From NCBI GenBank assembly GCA_965247385.1, contig CBDFHG010000007.1, positions 62,001 to 126,000 on the forward strand: a stretch of 64,000 nt of DNA, in the 5' to 3' direction. Every line of letters starts with the position of its first letter. Positions within the stretch are counted from its first letter, which is position 1. Source of the DNA: Thermohalobaculum sp965247385 (lineage in GTDB: Bacteria > Pseudomonadota > Alphaproteobacteria > Rhodobacterales > Rhodobacteraceae). Shown piece by piece: positions 1 to 9,109 of this stretch. A model generated the notes under the pieces. The model was not told where the DNA came from. It did no database searches and saw only the letters and a program-made list of their open reading frames with translations. The translations under genes were made by a program, and so were the position numbers.

Positions 1-273
1 CTGGCGGCGCGCGCCGACGGCCACTACACCACGCTGTTCCGGGGGGACGAGGAGCTGTTCTGCCCCTGGCCGATCTCGCGGCTGGAGGAGGAACTCGACG
101 CCGCCCGGTTCCTGCGCACCCACCGCAGCTACATCGTCAATTTGGATTACGTGCGCGGTTTCGAGCGGCGCAAGGACCAGGGGGTCTGCCTGTTCGACCT
201 CAGCGCGGCAATCCACGAAGCCCCGGTCAGCCGCACGAACCTGGTTCAGACCCGCGCCCTCCTCGGCCTCTGA
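1..273 (+). CDS. LytTR-domain transcriptional regulator, C-terminal part (5' end outside window)
   Basis: The reading frame is open from the first base and ends with TGA at 271-273, giving about 90 residues. The segment has the look of a LytTR DNA-binding domain: an ADGHYTTL-like strand, a LEEEL helix, and the characteristic RTHRSYIVNLDYV core followed by an APVSRT strand. It sits 154 bp upstream of coxM in the same direction. In Oligotropha-type cox clusters the gene before coxM is coxC, an MHYT-LytTR membrane regulator; the heme-PAS LytTR protein RcoM also controls cox genes. The missing N-terminus would decide between these, so the role as a CO-responsive regulator is inferred from position and domain. 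Confidence 0.75.
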   Translation: MAARADGHYTTLFRGDEELFCPWPISRLEEELDAARFLRTHRSYIVNLDYVRGFERRKDQGVCLFDLSAAIHEAPVSRTNLVQTRALLGL

Positions 274-280
274 GCGTAAC

Positions 281-313
281 CGCCACTCGTGCAGCCAATC
301 CGCCGTTCGTGCA
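281..313. promoter_or_regulatory. Direct repeat upstream of coxM, candidate LytTR operator
   Basis: Two 13-bp direct repeats, CGCCACTCGTGCA (281-293) and CGCCGTTCGTGCA (301-313), differ at two positions and are offset by 20 bp, about two helical turns. LytTR proteins typically bind paired direct repeats with roughly this period. The repeats lie in the gap between the LytTR gene and coxM. Function is inferred. Confidence 0.35.
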
Positions 314-427
314 TCGTGGCCGGAGCTCGCGTTACGACAATTCACGCGCGCCCGATTTCCGGACAAGGATCACCTCCAGAGACGGAAGCCACCGCATCCA
401 GCAGGTGGCCGGGGAGGAGATATCGCC

Positions 428-1291
428 GTGATCCCAGGACCATTTGAATACCACCGTCCGGTCAGCCTGTCCGAGGCGACCGGCCTTCTCGCCGAATTGG
501 GCGAAGATGCCCATGTGCTCGCCGGCGGACACAGCCTGATCCCGATGATGAAGCTGCGCATGGCGGCGCCGGAACATCTGGTCGACCTTCAGGACATCGC
601 CGACCTGAAAGGCATCGCGCGCGAAGGTGGCGAGATCGTCATCGGCGCCATGACCACCCAGCACGACCTGATCATCAGCAACGAGTTGGCAGGCACGGTG
701 CCGATGATCCGCGAGGCCGCGCTGCAGATCGCCGACCCGCAGGTCCGCTACCTCGGCACCATTGGCGGTAACGTTGCCAATGGCGATCCCGGCAACGACC
801 TGCCCGGCCTGATGCAGTGCCTTGGCGCAGTCTACGATCTCGACGGTCCGAACGGGCGCCGCAGTGTCGCGGCGCGCGAATTCTATGAAAGCGCCTTCGT
901 CACTGCCCGCGGCGACGACGAGATCCTAAGCCGCATCCGCATTCCTGTTCCGGCAGTGGGCCACGGCCATGCCTATGAAAAACAGAAACGCAAGATCGGC
1001 GATTATGCCACCGCCGCGGCGGCGGTGCTGCTGACGGTCTCCGGCGGGCGCTGTGACAGCGCCTCGGTGGCGATGACCAATCTGTCCGATACGCCGGTCT
1101 TCGCGGCTGACGCGGGCGCCGCGCTGGCAGGCTCCAATCTCGGCGCCGCCGCCATCGACGCCGCCGTCGCTGCCGCTCTGGCGGCTATCGACCCGGCAGC
1201 GGACAACCGCGGCCCCGTCGCGTTCAAGAAACATGTGGCGGGCGTGATCCTGAAACGCGCCATCGCCCGCGCCGCAAGCCGCGCGGTTTGA
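428..1291 (+). CDS. coxM: Aerobic CO dehydrogenase, medium FAD subunit CoxM
   Basis: 287 residues, the usual size of the FAD-binding M subunit of molybdenum CO dehydrogenase, which passes electrons from the CoxS iron-sulfur clusters via FAD to the quinone pool. The two FAD signatures of the family are visible: AGGHS near residue 32 and TIGGN near residue 111. The start is GTG at 428, chosen because a strong GGGGAGGAG ribosome-binding site lies 7-8 bp upstream and the N-terminus (PFEYHRPVSLSEA) matches the family. coxS follows after 11 bp. First structural gene of the cluster. Confidence 0.95.
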   Translation: MIPGPFEYHRPVSLSEATGLLAELGEDAHVLAGGHSLIPMMKLRMAAPEHLVDLQDIADLKGIAREGGEIVIGAMTTQHDLIISNELAGTVPMIREAALQIADPQVRYLGTIGGNVANGDPGNDLPGLMQCLGAVYDLDGPNGRRSVAAREFYESAFVTARGDDEILSRIRIPVPAVGHGHAYEKQKRKIGDYATAAAAVLLTVSGGRCDSASVAMTNLSDTPVFAADAGAALAGSNLGAAAIDAAVAAALAAIDPAADNRGPVAFKKHVAGVILKRAIARAASRAV

Positions 1292-1302
1292 GGGAGGGGA
1301 AA

Positions 1303-1797
1303 ATGGCAAAAATGCATGTGAAAATGACCGTCAACGGCAAGCCCGTCGAAGCACTGGCCGAACCACGGACGCTGCTGATCCATTTCTTGCGTGAGGATCT
1401 GAATCTCACCGGCCCCCATATCGGCTGTGAGACCACGCATTGCGGCGCCTGCACCGTCGATATGGACGGCAAGTCGGTGAAGTCCTGCACGCTGTTCATC
1501 GGCCAGGCCAACGGCGCCGAGATCACCACCATCGAGGGCATCGCCAATGCCGACGGCTCGCTGCACGTGTTGCAGGAAATGTTCCGCGAGCATCATGGCC
1601 TGCAATGCGGCTTCTGCACCCCGGGCATGATCACCCGGGCGCTCCGGCTGCTGGCCGAGAACCCGGACCCGACCGAGGAAGATGTGCGCTTCGGCATATC
1701 CGGCAATCTCTGTCGCTGCACCGGATACCAGAACATCGTCAAGGCGATCATGGCCGCGGCCGCGACGCTGAACGCCGAGAAGGAGGCCGCGGAATGA
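1303..1797 (+). CDS. coxS: Aerobic CO dehydrogenase, small [2Fe-2S] subunit CoxS
   Basis: 164 residues. The N-terminal plant-type ferredoxin domain carries C42, C47, C50 and C62; the C-terminal helical domain carries CGFC and CRC motifs binding the second [2Fe-2S] cluster. It relays electrons from the molybdenum centre of CoxL to FAD in CoxM. The ATG at 1303 is preferred over an upstream TTG because AGGGAGGGG lies just before it. Its TGA overlaps the ATG of coxL (ATGA at 1794-1797), so the two are probably translationally coupled. Confidence 0.95.
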   Translation: MAKMHVKMTVNGKPVEALAEPRTLLIHFLREDLNLTGPHIGCETTHCGACTVDMDGKSVKSCTLFIGQANGAEITTIEGIANADGSLHVLQEMFREHHGLQCGFCTPGMITRALRLLAENPDPTEEDVRFGISGNLCRCTGYQNIVKAIMAAAATLNAEKEAAE

Positions 1798-4214
1798 ACG
1801 ACCAGACCCCAACCACCGCCGAACGCGCCGAGAAGCTCCAGGGCCTCGGTTGCGCCCGCAAGCGCGTCGAGGATGCGCGCTTCACCCAGGGCAAGGGCAA
1901 CTATGTCGACGACCTCAAGATGCCCGGAATGCTGTTCGGCGACTTCGTGCGCTCGCCTTACGCCCATGCCCGCGTTGTCTCGATCGATGCCGAGGCCGCG
2001 AAAGCGCTGCCTGGCGTCGTCGCGGTGCTGACGGCGGCCGACCTGGAGCCGCTCAACCTGCACTGGATGCCGACGCTGGCCGGCGACAAGCAGATGGTTC
2101 TGGCCGACGGCAAGGTGCTGTTCCAGGGCCAGGAGGTCGCCTTCGTGGTCGCCGAGAACCGCTACATCGCGGCCGACGCGGTGGAACTGGTCGAGGTCGA
2201 ATACGAGGACCTTCCCGTCGTCATCGACCCGTTCAAGGCGATGGACCCGGACGCGCCGGTCCTGCGCGAGGACATCGCCGACCAGAAGGAAGGTGCCCAC
2301 GGGCCGCGCAAGCATCCCAACCACATCTTCACCTGGGAACAGGGCGACGAGGCGGCGACCGACGCAGTGCTGGCCAGCGCCGACGTGGTGGCCGAGGAGA
2401 TGATCTATTACCACCGCTGCCACCCCTGCCCGCTCGAGACCTGCGGCTGTGTCGCATCGATGGACAAGATCAACGGCAAGCTGACGGTCTGGGGCACCTT
2501 CCAGGCACCCCATGCGGTGCGCACGGTGGCGTCGCTGATCTCCGGAATCTCCGAGCACAACATCCGCATCATCTCGCCCGATATCGGTGGTGGCTTCGGC
2601 AACAAGGTCGGGGTCTACCCTGGTTATATCTGCTCCATCGTCGCCTCGATCGTCACCGGTGTTCCGGTGAAATGGGTCGAGGACCGGATGGAGAACCTGA
2701 TCGCCACCGCGTTTGCCCGCGACTACTGGATGAAGGGCAAGATTGCCGCCACCAGCGACGGCAAGATCACCGGCCTCTGGTGCCACACCACCGCCGACCA
2801 TGGCGGCTTCGACGCCTGCGCCGACCCGTCGAAGTTCCCGGCGGGCTTCATGAACATCTGCACCGGGTCCTACGACATCCCGACCGCCTATCTGGCGGTT
2901 GACGGCGTCTACACCAACAAGGCCCCCGGCGGGGTTGCCTATCGCTGCTCGTTCCGGGTCACCGAGGCGAGCTATTTCATCGAACGGATGATGGATGTGC
3001 TGGCGATCAAGCTCGACATGGACCCGGTTGAGTTGCGGATGAAGAACTTCATTCGCAAGGAGCAGTTCCCCTACCAGTCGGCACTGGGCTGGGAATACGA
3101 TTCCGGCGACTACCATACCGCCATGGAGAAAGCCCTGAAGGCGGTCGATTATGACGGGCTGCGCCGCGAACAGGCCGAGCGGATCGCGGCGTTCAAACGC
3201 GGCGAGACCCGCAAGCTGATGGGGATCGGGGTCAGTTTCTTCACCGAGATCGTCGGTGCCGGGCCGGTCAAGAATTGCGATATCCTGGGCCTCGGCATGT
3301 TCGACAGCTGCGAAATTCGCATCCACCCCACCGGATCGGCCATCGCGCGGCTTGGCACCATCAGCCAGGGTCAGGGCCATGCCACCACGTTTGCCCAGAT
3401 TCTCGCCACCGAGATCGGCATCCCCGCCGACAACATCACCGTCGAGGAAGGCGACACCGACACCGCGCCTTACGGGCTCGGCACCTACGGTTCGCGCTCG
3501 ACCCCGGTGGCGGGAGCGGCGACCGCGATGGCGGGGCGAAAAATCCGCGCCAAGGCGCAGATGATCGCCGCCTATCTGCTGGAGGTCCATGACGACGATC
3601 TGGAGTGGGACGTGGACCGCTTCGTGGTAAAGGGGGCTCCGGAACGAGCCAAGACCATGGCCGAGATCGCCTTTGCCGCCTACAATCAGGCAATTCCGGG
3701 GTTGGAACCGGGGCTGGAGGCGGTCAGCTATTACGACCCGCCGAACATGACCTACCCGTTCGGCGCCTATTTCTCGGTGACCGACATCGATGTCGATACC
3801 GGCGAGGTGGATATCCGGCGCTTCTACGCGCTGGACGACTGCGGCACCCGGATCAACCCGATGATCATCGAGGGCCAGGTCCATGGCGGACTGACCGAGG
3901 CGGTCGCCATCGTGCTGGGCCAGGAGATCGCCTATGACGCGGACGGCAACGTCATGACCGGCACCCTGATGGACTTCTTCCTGCCCACCGCGGTCGAGGC
4001 GCCGCACTACGAGACCGACCATACCACCACCCCCTCGCCGCATCACCCGATCGGCGCCAAGGGTGTCGGCGAAAGCCCGAATGTGGGCGGCGTCTCGTGC
4101 CTCTCCAACGCGATCAACGACGCCTTCCGCGTCTTCGGCCATGTCCATGCCCAGATGCCGCATGACCACTGGCGGGTTTGGAAGATCGCCGAGGGGTTGG
4201 GGCTGCATGGCTGA
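1794..4214 (+). CDS. coxL: Aerobic CO dehydrogenase, large Mo/Cu subunit CoxL (form I)
   Basis: 806 residues. The catalytic loop AYRCSFR is the diagnostic form I signature of true CO dehydrogenases (Cys at about residue 385, the copper ligand in the Mo-S-Cu centre). The catalytic glutamate lies in GVGES at about residue 760. This subunit oxidises CO to CO2 at the molybdopterin cytosine dinucleotide site. It starts inside the coxS stop codon. The form II motif AYRGAGR is absent, which argues against a generic xanthine-oxidase-like enzyme. Confidence 0.96.
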   Translation: MNDQTPTTAERAEKLQGLGCARKRVEDARFTQGKGNYVDDLKMPGMLFGDFVRSPYAHARVVSIDAEAAKALPGVVAVLTAADLEPLNLHWMPTLAGDKQMVLADGKVLFQGQEVAFVVAENRYIAADAVELVEVEYEDLPVVIDPFKAMDPDAPVLREDIADQKEGAHGPRKHPNHIFTWEQGDEAATDAVLASADVVAEEMIYYHRCHPCPLETCGCVASMDKINGKLTVWGTFQAPHAVRTVASLISGISEHNIRIISPDIGGGFGNKVGVYPGYICSIVASIVTGVPVKWVEDRMENLIATAFARDYWMKGKIAATSDGKITGLWCHTTADHGGFDACADPSKFPAGFMNICTGSYDIPTAYLAVDGVYTNKAPGGVAYRCSFRVTEASYFIERMMDVLAIKLDMDPVELRMKNFIRKEQFPYQSALGWEYDSGDYHTAMEKALKAVDYDGLRREQAERIAAFKRGETRKLMGIGVSFFTEIVGAGPVKNCDILGLGMFDSCEIRIHPTGSAIARLGTISQGQGHATTFAQILATEIGIPADNITVEEGDTDTAPYGLGTYGSRSTPVAGAATAMAGRKIRAKAQMIAAYLLEVHDDDLEWDVDRFVVKGAPERAKTMAEIAFAAYNQAIPGLEPGLEAVSYYDPPNMTYPFGAYFSVTDIDVDTGEVDIRRFYALDDCGTRINPMIIEGQVHGGLTEAVAIVLGQEIAYDADGNVMTGTLMDFFLPTAVEAPHYETDHTTTPSPHHPIGAKGVGESPNVGGVSCLSNAINDAFRVFGHVHAQMPHDHWRVWKIAEGLGLHG

Positions 4215-4342
4215 TGCGTCTCGGGAGCGTGAGAGCGACAACTCTCATCCGCGCTTCAGCGATGGGGCTAAATCCCGGAAACCACGGAATGGTGCGATCC
4301 GGTGTATGATCCGGCAGCGGCGTGACGTTCACGGAGGATACG

Positions 4343-4393
4343 ATGTCGGCAGTTGAAGCGACGATTGAGGCGGCAGTGATGATCGAGTTGTGA
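4343..4393 (+). CDS. 16-residue leader peptide upstream of coxD
   Basis: A short frame (MSAVEATIEAAVMIEL) with a well-placed GGAGG at 4333-4337, 5 bp before its ATG. Its TGA (4391-4393) overlaps the GTG start of coxD at 4390. It lies in the only sizeable gap (181 bp) of the cox cluster. The arrangement suggests ribosome delivery to coxD, which has no good ribosome-binding site of its own. Whether the peptide itself matters is unknown. Confidence 0.4.
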   Translation: MSAVEATIEAAVMIEL

Positions 4394-5265
4394 GGATGAC
4401 CTACCGGGACCTTGCCGCTGATCTCGCCCGCATCGGCTATGTCGCCTCGGACCAGCTTGCCATGGCGCTGCATCTGGCGCTGGCGCTGGGCCGGCCCCTG
4501 CTGCTGGAGGGTGAGGCAGGGGTCGGCAAGACCGAGATCGCCCGGGCGTTGGCCGAGGTGCAGGGCACGCGGTTGATCCGGTTGCAGTGCTACGAGGGAC
4601 TGGATGCGGCGCAGGCGATCTACGAATGGAACTACCAGCGCCAGTTGCTGGCGATCCGCGCCCATCAGGGCGATGACGCGGATGCGGTCGAGGAGCGGCT
4701 GTTTGGCGAGAAATACCTGCTGCGCCGACCCCTGCTGGAGGCGATCAGTCAGCCGGAACCGCCGGTTCTGCTGATCGACGAGGTCGACCGGGCCGACGAG
4801 GAGTTCGAGGCCTATCTGCTTGAAGTGCTGGCCGATTTCCAGATCACCGTGCCCGAACTCGGTACCATCACGGCGACCAGCCGACCGCATGTGATCCTGA
4901 CCTCGAACAGCACCCGCGAACTCTCCGACGCCCTACGTCGGCGCTGCCTCTACAACTACGTCGAATACCCCGACAAGGTCACTGAACTGGCGATCCTCGG
5001 CCACCGCTGCCCGGGGCTGGAGGACCGGCTGGCAGCACAGATTGTCGGTGCCGTTCAGGCGCTGCGGCGCGAGGAGCTGGAGAAGAAACCCGGCGTCGCC
5101 GAGACCCTGGACTGGGCGGCGGCGCTGATGGGGCTGGGGGTGAACGATCTGGCCGACGACCCGGCGGCGGTGCAGGCCACCTTGGTCTGCCTGTTGAAAA
5201 CCCGGGCCGACCAGGCGGCCGTGCCGCCCGAGGTGGCGGCGCGGATTATCGGGGCCGCAGCCTGA
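4390..5265 (+). CDS. coxD: MoxR-type AAA+ ATPase CoxD
   Basis: 291 residues from GTG 4390, or 289 from ATG 4396. Walker A is EGEAGVGKTE, Walker B is LLIDEVDRAD, followed by a sensor-1-like TSNSTRELSDALRRRC segment typical of MoxR ATPases. In the cox system CoxD is the chaperone-like ATPase needed to install sulfur and copper into the CoxL active site. Its stop codon overlaps the coxE start (TGATG at 5263-5267). The GTG start is favoured by the overlap with the preceding short frame. Confidence 0.92.
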   Translation: MRMTYRDLAADLARIGYVASDQLAMALHLALALGRPLLLEGEAGVGKTEIARALAEVQGTRLIRLQCYEGLDAAQAIYEWNYQRQLLAIRAHQGDDADAVEERLFGEKYLLRRPLLEAISQPEPPVLLIDEVDRADEEFEAYLLEVLADFQITVPELGTITATSRPHVILTSNSTRELSDALRRRCLYNYVEYPDKVTELAILGHRCPGLEDRLAAQIVGAVQALRREELEKKPGVAETLDWAAALMGLGVNDLADDPAAVQATLVCLLKTRADQAAVPPEVAARIIGAAA

Positions 5266-6452
5266 TGCCCGCAACCCGGTTCCTGGAGCGCGCCTCCGGC
5301 CCGGCCGAGCGGCTGGCCGGATTCATGGCCCATCTCCGGCTCAACGGCATCAAGGCCGGGCCGCAAGAAACCGGCATGGCGCTTGCGGCATTGAACACGA
5401 TTGCCGCCGGGAATCCACAGCAAGCCCGGCTCGCGCTCAAACCCTTGCTGGCGACGGGCCACGACGCCTGGGGCCGGTTCGACGAGCTGTTCGACGCCTA
5501 TTGGTTCAATGCCGGGCGCGAGCGGCCCGGAACCGCGCCAACCGCGCACACCCGGCCGTCGCGCCGCCCGGCGCTCTGGTCCAGAGACCCCGGCGACGGC
5601 GCGGAGAACGCCGCCAGCCCCGGCCTGCCGGGGGCCACCGACGATGACGACGGGGTGGCTTCCGGCGAGGGCACCGGCCGTCTGGTTGCGACACGGACCG
5701 AGGCCCTGATGCACCGCGATCTGCGCGAGTTGACCGACCACGACGAACTGGCCGAGGCCGCCCGCATTGCCGAGCGCCTTGCCCGCGCCATCCGCGACCG
5801 CCGCTCACGGCGGCGGCGGGCGGCCCGGCGGGGCGATGCGCTGGATCTCCGCCGGATTGCCCGGCGCAGCCTGGCCCGTGGCGGCGAGCCGATCGACCTG
5901 GTGCGCCGCCGCCGCCCGGAGCGGCCAATGCGGATCGTTGCAATCCTCGATGTCTCGGGCTCGATGGAGCTCTACACCAGGGCCTTCCTCGCCTTCCTGA
6001 AGGGCCTGATCGGCGCCGATCTCTCCGCCGACGCCTATCTGTTCCACACCCACCTGATCCGGGTCACCGAGGCGCTGCGCGACGCGGACGCACTGCGCGC
6101 GGCGGCGCGCCTGTCGCTGATGACCCAGGGCTTCGGCGGCGGCACCCGAATCGCCGGATCGCTGGCCCGCTTCAACGACAGCCATGCGAAGAGCACGGTC
6201 AACGGACGCACCGTGGTGGTGATCCTGTCCGACGGCTACGACACGGACCCACCCGAGGCGTTGGGCGCCGAGCTGGCGCGGCTGGCGCGCCGGGCACGGC
6301 GCATCGTCTGGCTCAACCCGTTGAAAGGATGGCGAGACTACGCTCCGGTCGCCCGCGGCATCGCGGCGGCCCTGCCCCATATAGACGCCCATCTGCCGGC
6401 AAACACGCTGGCCAGCCTTGCTGCCCTCGAAGCCGAGTTCGAAAGGCTCTGA
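5265..6452 (+). CDS. coxE: von Willebrand factor A domain protein CoxE
   Basis: 395 residues. The N-terminal helical region is followed by an Arg-rich linker (residues about 170-220) and a C-terminal VWA domain with a MIDAS motif DVSGS and a downstream LSDGYDT strand. CoxE is the VWA partner of the MoxR ATPase CoxD and helps mature the Mo-Cu site, anchoring CoxD to CO dehydrogenase in characterised systems. The MoxR-VWA gene pair and the overlapping start support the call. Confidence 0.92.
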   Translation: MPATRFLERASGPAERLAGFMAHLRLNGIKAGPQETGMALAALNTIAAGNPQQARLALKPLLATGHDAWGRFDELFDAYWFNAGRERPGTAPTAHTRPSRRPALWSRDPGDGAENAASPGLPGATDDDDGVASGEGTGRLVATRTEALMHRDLRELTDHDELAEAARIAERLARAIRDRRSRRRRAARRGDALDLRRIARRSLARGGEPIDLVRRRRPERPMRIVAILDVSGSMELYTRAFLAFLKGLIGADLSADAYLFHTHLIRVTEALRDADALRAAARLSLMTQGFGGGTRIAGSLARFNDSHAKSTVNGRTVVVILSDGYDTDPPEALGAELARLARRARRIVWLNPLKGWRDYAPVARGIAAALPHIDAHLPANTLASLAALEAEFERL

Positions 6453-6454
6453 CC

Positions 6455-7282
6455 ATGGCGCGCTCCGGCATATTCGAGATGATCGCCGAGCAACTGGCAA
6501 CCGGCCATCCGTTCGCCGTGGTGACCGTGGTCCGCACCGCCGACGCGACATCGGCCAAGGCGGGCGCCAAGGCGCTGGTTACCGCGTCCGGCGACATCCT
6601 CGGCCATGTCGGTGGCGGCTGCGTGCAGGGTGCCGTGCGAAGCGCCGCCGCCGAAGCGCTGAAATCCGGCGCGGTGGCAACGATCCGGGTCAAACCGTCG
6701 GGCGAGGTGATCTCGGCCTTCGATACCGACGGCACCGCGCTGCACAAATCCGGCTGCCCCTCCGGCGGCACCATCGAGTTGCTGATCGAGCCCTATTCCC
6801 CGCCGCCCGCCGTGGTGGTCGCCGGGGCCTCGCCGGTCGCCGCGGCAATCGGGCGGATTGCCCATGTCACCGGCTACCGGGTGATCCACGCAGCGCTGGC
6901 CGAGGATCACGGCCTGATCGTCGAGGCGGCGCGCAGCGTCGACGGCTTCGACCTGACGCCGCTTGATCTCTCGGAGCAGGATTTCGTTGTCATCGCGGCC
7001 CAGGGCAAACGCGATCTCGACGCGCTGCGCGCAGCCCTGCTGTCACCCGCCGCCTATGTCGCCATGGTCGCCAGCGGCCGGAAGGCCCGAACCCTGCTCG
7101 ACCGGCTCCGCGCCGAGGGGATGGACGAGGCGCTGCTCGCCCGGCTGAAATCCCCCGCCGGTCTCGACCTCGGCGGCGTCGATCCGGAGGAGATCGCCGT
7201 CTCGGTGATCGCCGAGATCGTGCAAATGCGAAACCGCCGGGCCCGTCTGGCGGAGTCCGGCCGCTTGGGCCAGGCGACGTAG
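6455..7282 (+). CDS. coxF: XdhC/CoxI-family maturation protein CoxF
   Basis: 275 residues starting at ATG 6455, two bases after the coxE stop. The N-terminal XdhC/CoxI domain contains VGGGCVQG and SGCPSGG segments; the C-terminal half is a Rossmann-like domain with VVVAGASPVA and the conserved YVAMVASGRK signature. Members help insert the sulfurated molybdenum cofactor into molybdenum hydroxylases. It is the last recognisable cox gene; the coxG, coxH, coxI and coxK genes found next in Oligotropha are not present, and a transposase remnant follows. Confidence 0.85.
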   Translation: MARSGIFEMIAEQLATGHPFAVVTVVRTADATSAKAGAKALVTASGDILGHVGGGCVQGAVRSAAAEALKSGAVATIRVKPSGEVISAFDTDGTALHKSGCPSGGTIELLIEPYSPPPAVVVAGASPVAAAIGRIAHVTGYRVIHAALAEDHGLIVEAARSVDGFDLTPLDLSEQDFVVIAAQGKRDLDALRAALLSPAAYVAMVASGRKARTLLDRLRAEGMDEALLARLKSPAGLDLGGVDPEEIAVSVIAEIVQMRNRRARLAESGRLGQAT

Positions 7283-7299
7283 AACCTGGGTCAAGGATC

Positions 7300-7790
7300 G
7301 CCCACAAGCGACTTTGCGAACCAGTCACCACCGCGCACCACCGCACAATTTCGATGCGGCGCCAACGGATCTTCTCCGGATAGACCCCGAGGCCGCCGGG
7401 CCTTCGCGAGCGGCACGGATCGATGCCCGCGCAGCGGCAAGAGAAGCATCTTGCTCAAACCTGTTGGTTTGCCGCGGCTGAGAATGCCGTTGGCGTTCTC
7501 GATCGAGCCGCGTTGCCAGGGCGAGGAGCGGATCGCAGAAGAAGGTCGGGATTCCAAGATCACATTCCAGCATCTTGTGCTCGGCGAACTCCGGGCCGTT
7601 GTCGCAGGTGATGGAGCGCCTGGCGACCCCCGGCAGGCCTTCGAGGAGGCCGGCTTGTAACCGGCCTTTGGCAGGCTGTTTCGCCACAACTCGCGGCCGA
7701 TTGTCGAAGTCGATCGGCCCATCATGCGGCCAATCGCGCTGGTCATAATGCTTGCCCATCGCAACTCCGGAGCATACCGGTGTTGCACTT
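7300..7790 (-). pseudogene. Degenerate IS30-family transposase
   Basis: Reading on the minus strand gives pieces of an IS30 transposase in different frames: an N-terminal helix-turn-helix stretch (IGRMMGRSTSTIGREL) near 7700-7750, the DDE-region sequence ITCDNGPEFAEHK near 7560-7610, and SPWQRGSIENANGIL near 7480-7520. The parts are closer together than in an intact gene and need at least two frame changes, so internal deletion and frameshifts have inactivated it. It marks the left boundary of the accessory region, directly after coxF. Confidence 0.75.
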
Positions 7791-7801
7791 GGTTTGTGAA
7801 T

Positions 7802-9109
7802 TTAGCGTCCCGCAATCCGAAGGGCGTTTTCTTCGACTATGTCGGCTATGAGTTGCACTATTTGCAGCGTCGCCCCCGGTTGTTCCGCAACGCTCTGCGT
7901 CGCATTGACCCGGGCGGCGACCATTGCATCCACCAGTTCTTGAACCCGCAGCCTCACATTTCTCGGGTTAAGTCCGGCTTCCTTCGCGATCCGGTCCCAG
8001 TGCCGTCGAGCCACATCCCCCGGCTTTCGTTTTCGCCCGGCCAGCTTCTGGGCATGGTGTTGGTTGACGTGGTCCCAGTGAAGCACGGTTGACACGTCGT
8101 AGAGCGGGGCCATCTCCAGCCCGCCACCAGACAGGATCATTGAGTAGTTCTTCGCGTGGGCATCCGTGTTGGCCACAAGGATGTTGAAGATCACCTGATC
8201 TTGCAGCTTCAGGGCCTCCCCCGGCGGCAGGTGTCGTCCCGTGGCGAGGAGGCTCGTCAGATCGAGCCCTGGCACCGTCCCCTGTTCGTATTTCTGACTT
8301 GGGTAAATACCGTTGGCTTGGGCAAAATCTTCCTGGTGGAGGCGTCGGATGGAACCGTCCCTTCGTGCCAGCCGGTCATACCTAGCCACGGCTAGGGCCG
8401 TCCTGTCGCCCACCTGGACGATCCGGGCATCGACTGTCGGTATGCCAATCAACCCGGCCAGCGTAAGGCAGTATGCCTCATTTTCGACGATCCCCGGAAG
8501 GTTGGGGTTGTCCGGCTTGATAATGATCGTGGATGGGGCTCCGTGTTTTGGAATGGCCAACCGATCCTCTTCGCCCGGGAGTCCGAGCTTTGGCTGTCCA
8601 TTCGGCCCAAGGACGGCGATGGCTGTCTTCTGCTGTCCGCCAGCCAGGGATGCCCGGACACCATTCTCTCCTGCCAGGAAGGGTCTCTTGCCCAGATCAT
8701 TGAAATGGAGCGACAAGGCGCGCTCACCGTCTCCGGTGCCGTAGTGATCGGTCAGGGGTTCATAGGTCCATTCTGACCGGAGACTCGGCACATCGATGGA
8801 TATCGCACCAGCGGTGTCCCCGCCGATTTCCTTCAGGATTGCGAGAGGGTCCGATGAGGAGAGCCCTAGAGTCCGAGAGAGTGCCAGAAGCTGCTGCTCC
8901 TCCGGCAAAAGGTTGGCCAGCCAGGGAGAGATGGTCTCATCACCATACTCTTCGTGGTCCAACGGAAGGGTTACGGAAAGAGGGAAGTTTCCCCGCGTCT
9001 CCAGCCAGCGAGGGTAATACTGAAACCCAAGCTTGCCTTGGGGAAAAACGGTGATCTCACCGACCTCAAATTCCTCATAGTAGACTATGACCTGCTCAAC
9101 TTCTGCCAT
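7802..9109 (-). CDS. hipA: HipA family serine/threonine kinase toxin
   Basis: 435 residues, typical of HipA. The N-terminal subdomain (LPLDHEEYGDETISPWLANLLPEE) is followed by the kinase core with IIKPD, the HQEDFAQA segment, the catalytic loop NTDAHAKNYS and the metal-binding region APLYDVST. HipA kinases phosphorylate an essential translation factor (glutamyl-tRNA synthetase in E. coli) and cause growth arrest. The start codon overlaps the stop of hipB (ATGA at 9106-9109), so the pair forms a coupled toxin-antitoxin operon. No frameshift is seen. Confidence 0.92.
   Translation of the reverse strand: MAEVEQVIVYYEEFEVGEITVFPQGKLGFQYYPRWLETRGNFPLSVTLPLDHEEYGDETISPWLANLLPEEQQLLALSRTLGLSSSDPLAILKEIGGDTAGAISIDVPSLRSEWTYEPLTDHYGTGDGERALSLHFNDLGKRPFLAGENGVRASLAGGQQKTAIAVLGPNGQPKLGLPGEEDRLAIPKHGAPSTIIIKPDNPNLPGIVENEAYCLTLAGLIGIPTVDARIVQVGDRTALAVARYDRLARRDGSIRRLHQEDFAQANGIYPSQKYEQGTVPGLDLTSLLATGRHLPPGEALKLQDQVIFNILVANTDAHAKNYSMILSGGGLEMAPLYDVSTVLHWDHVNQHHAQKLAGRKRKPGDVARRHWDRIAKEAGLNPRNVRLRVQELVDAMVAARVNATQSVAEQPGATLQIVQLIADIVEENALRIAGR

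Noticed and set aside
1593..4241. Long minus-strand open frame opposite coxS-coxL
   Set aside because: It is antisense to clear CoxL coding sequence; such long antisense frames are common in high-GC genes, and it shows no domain.
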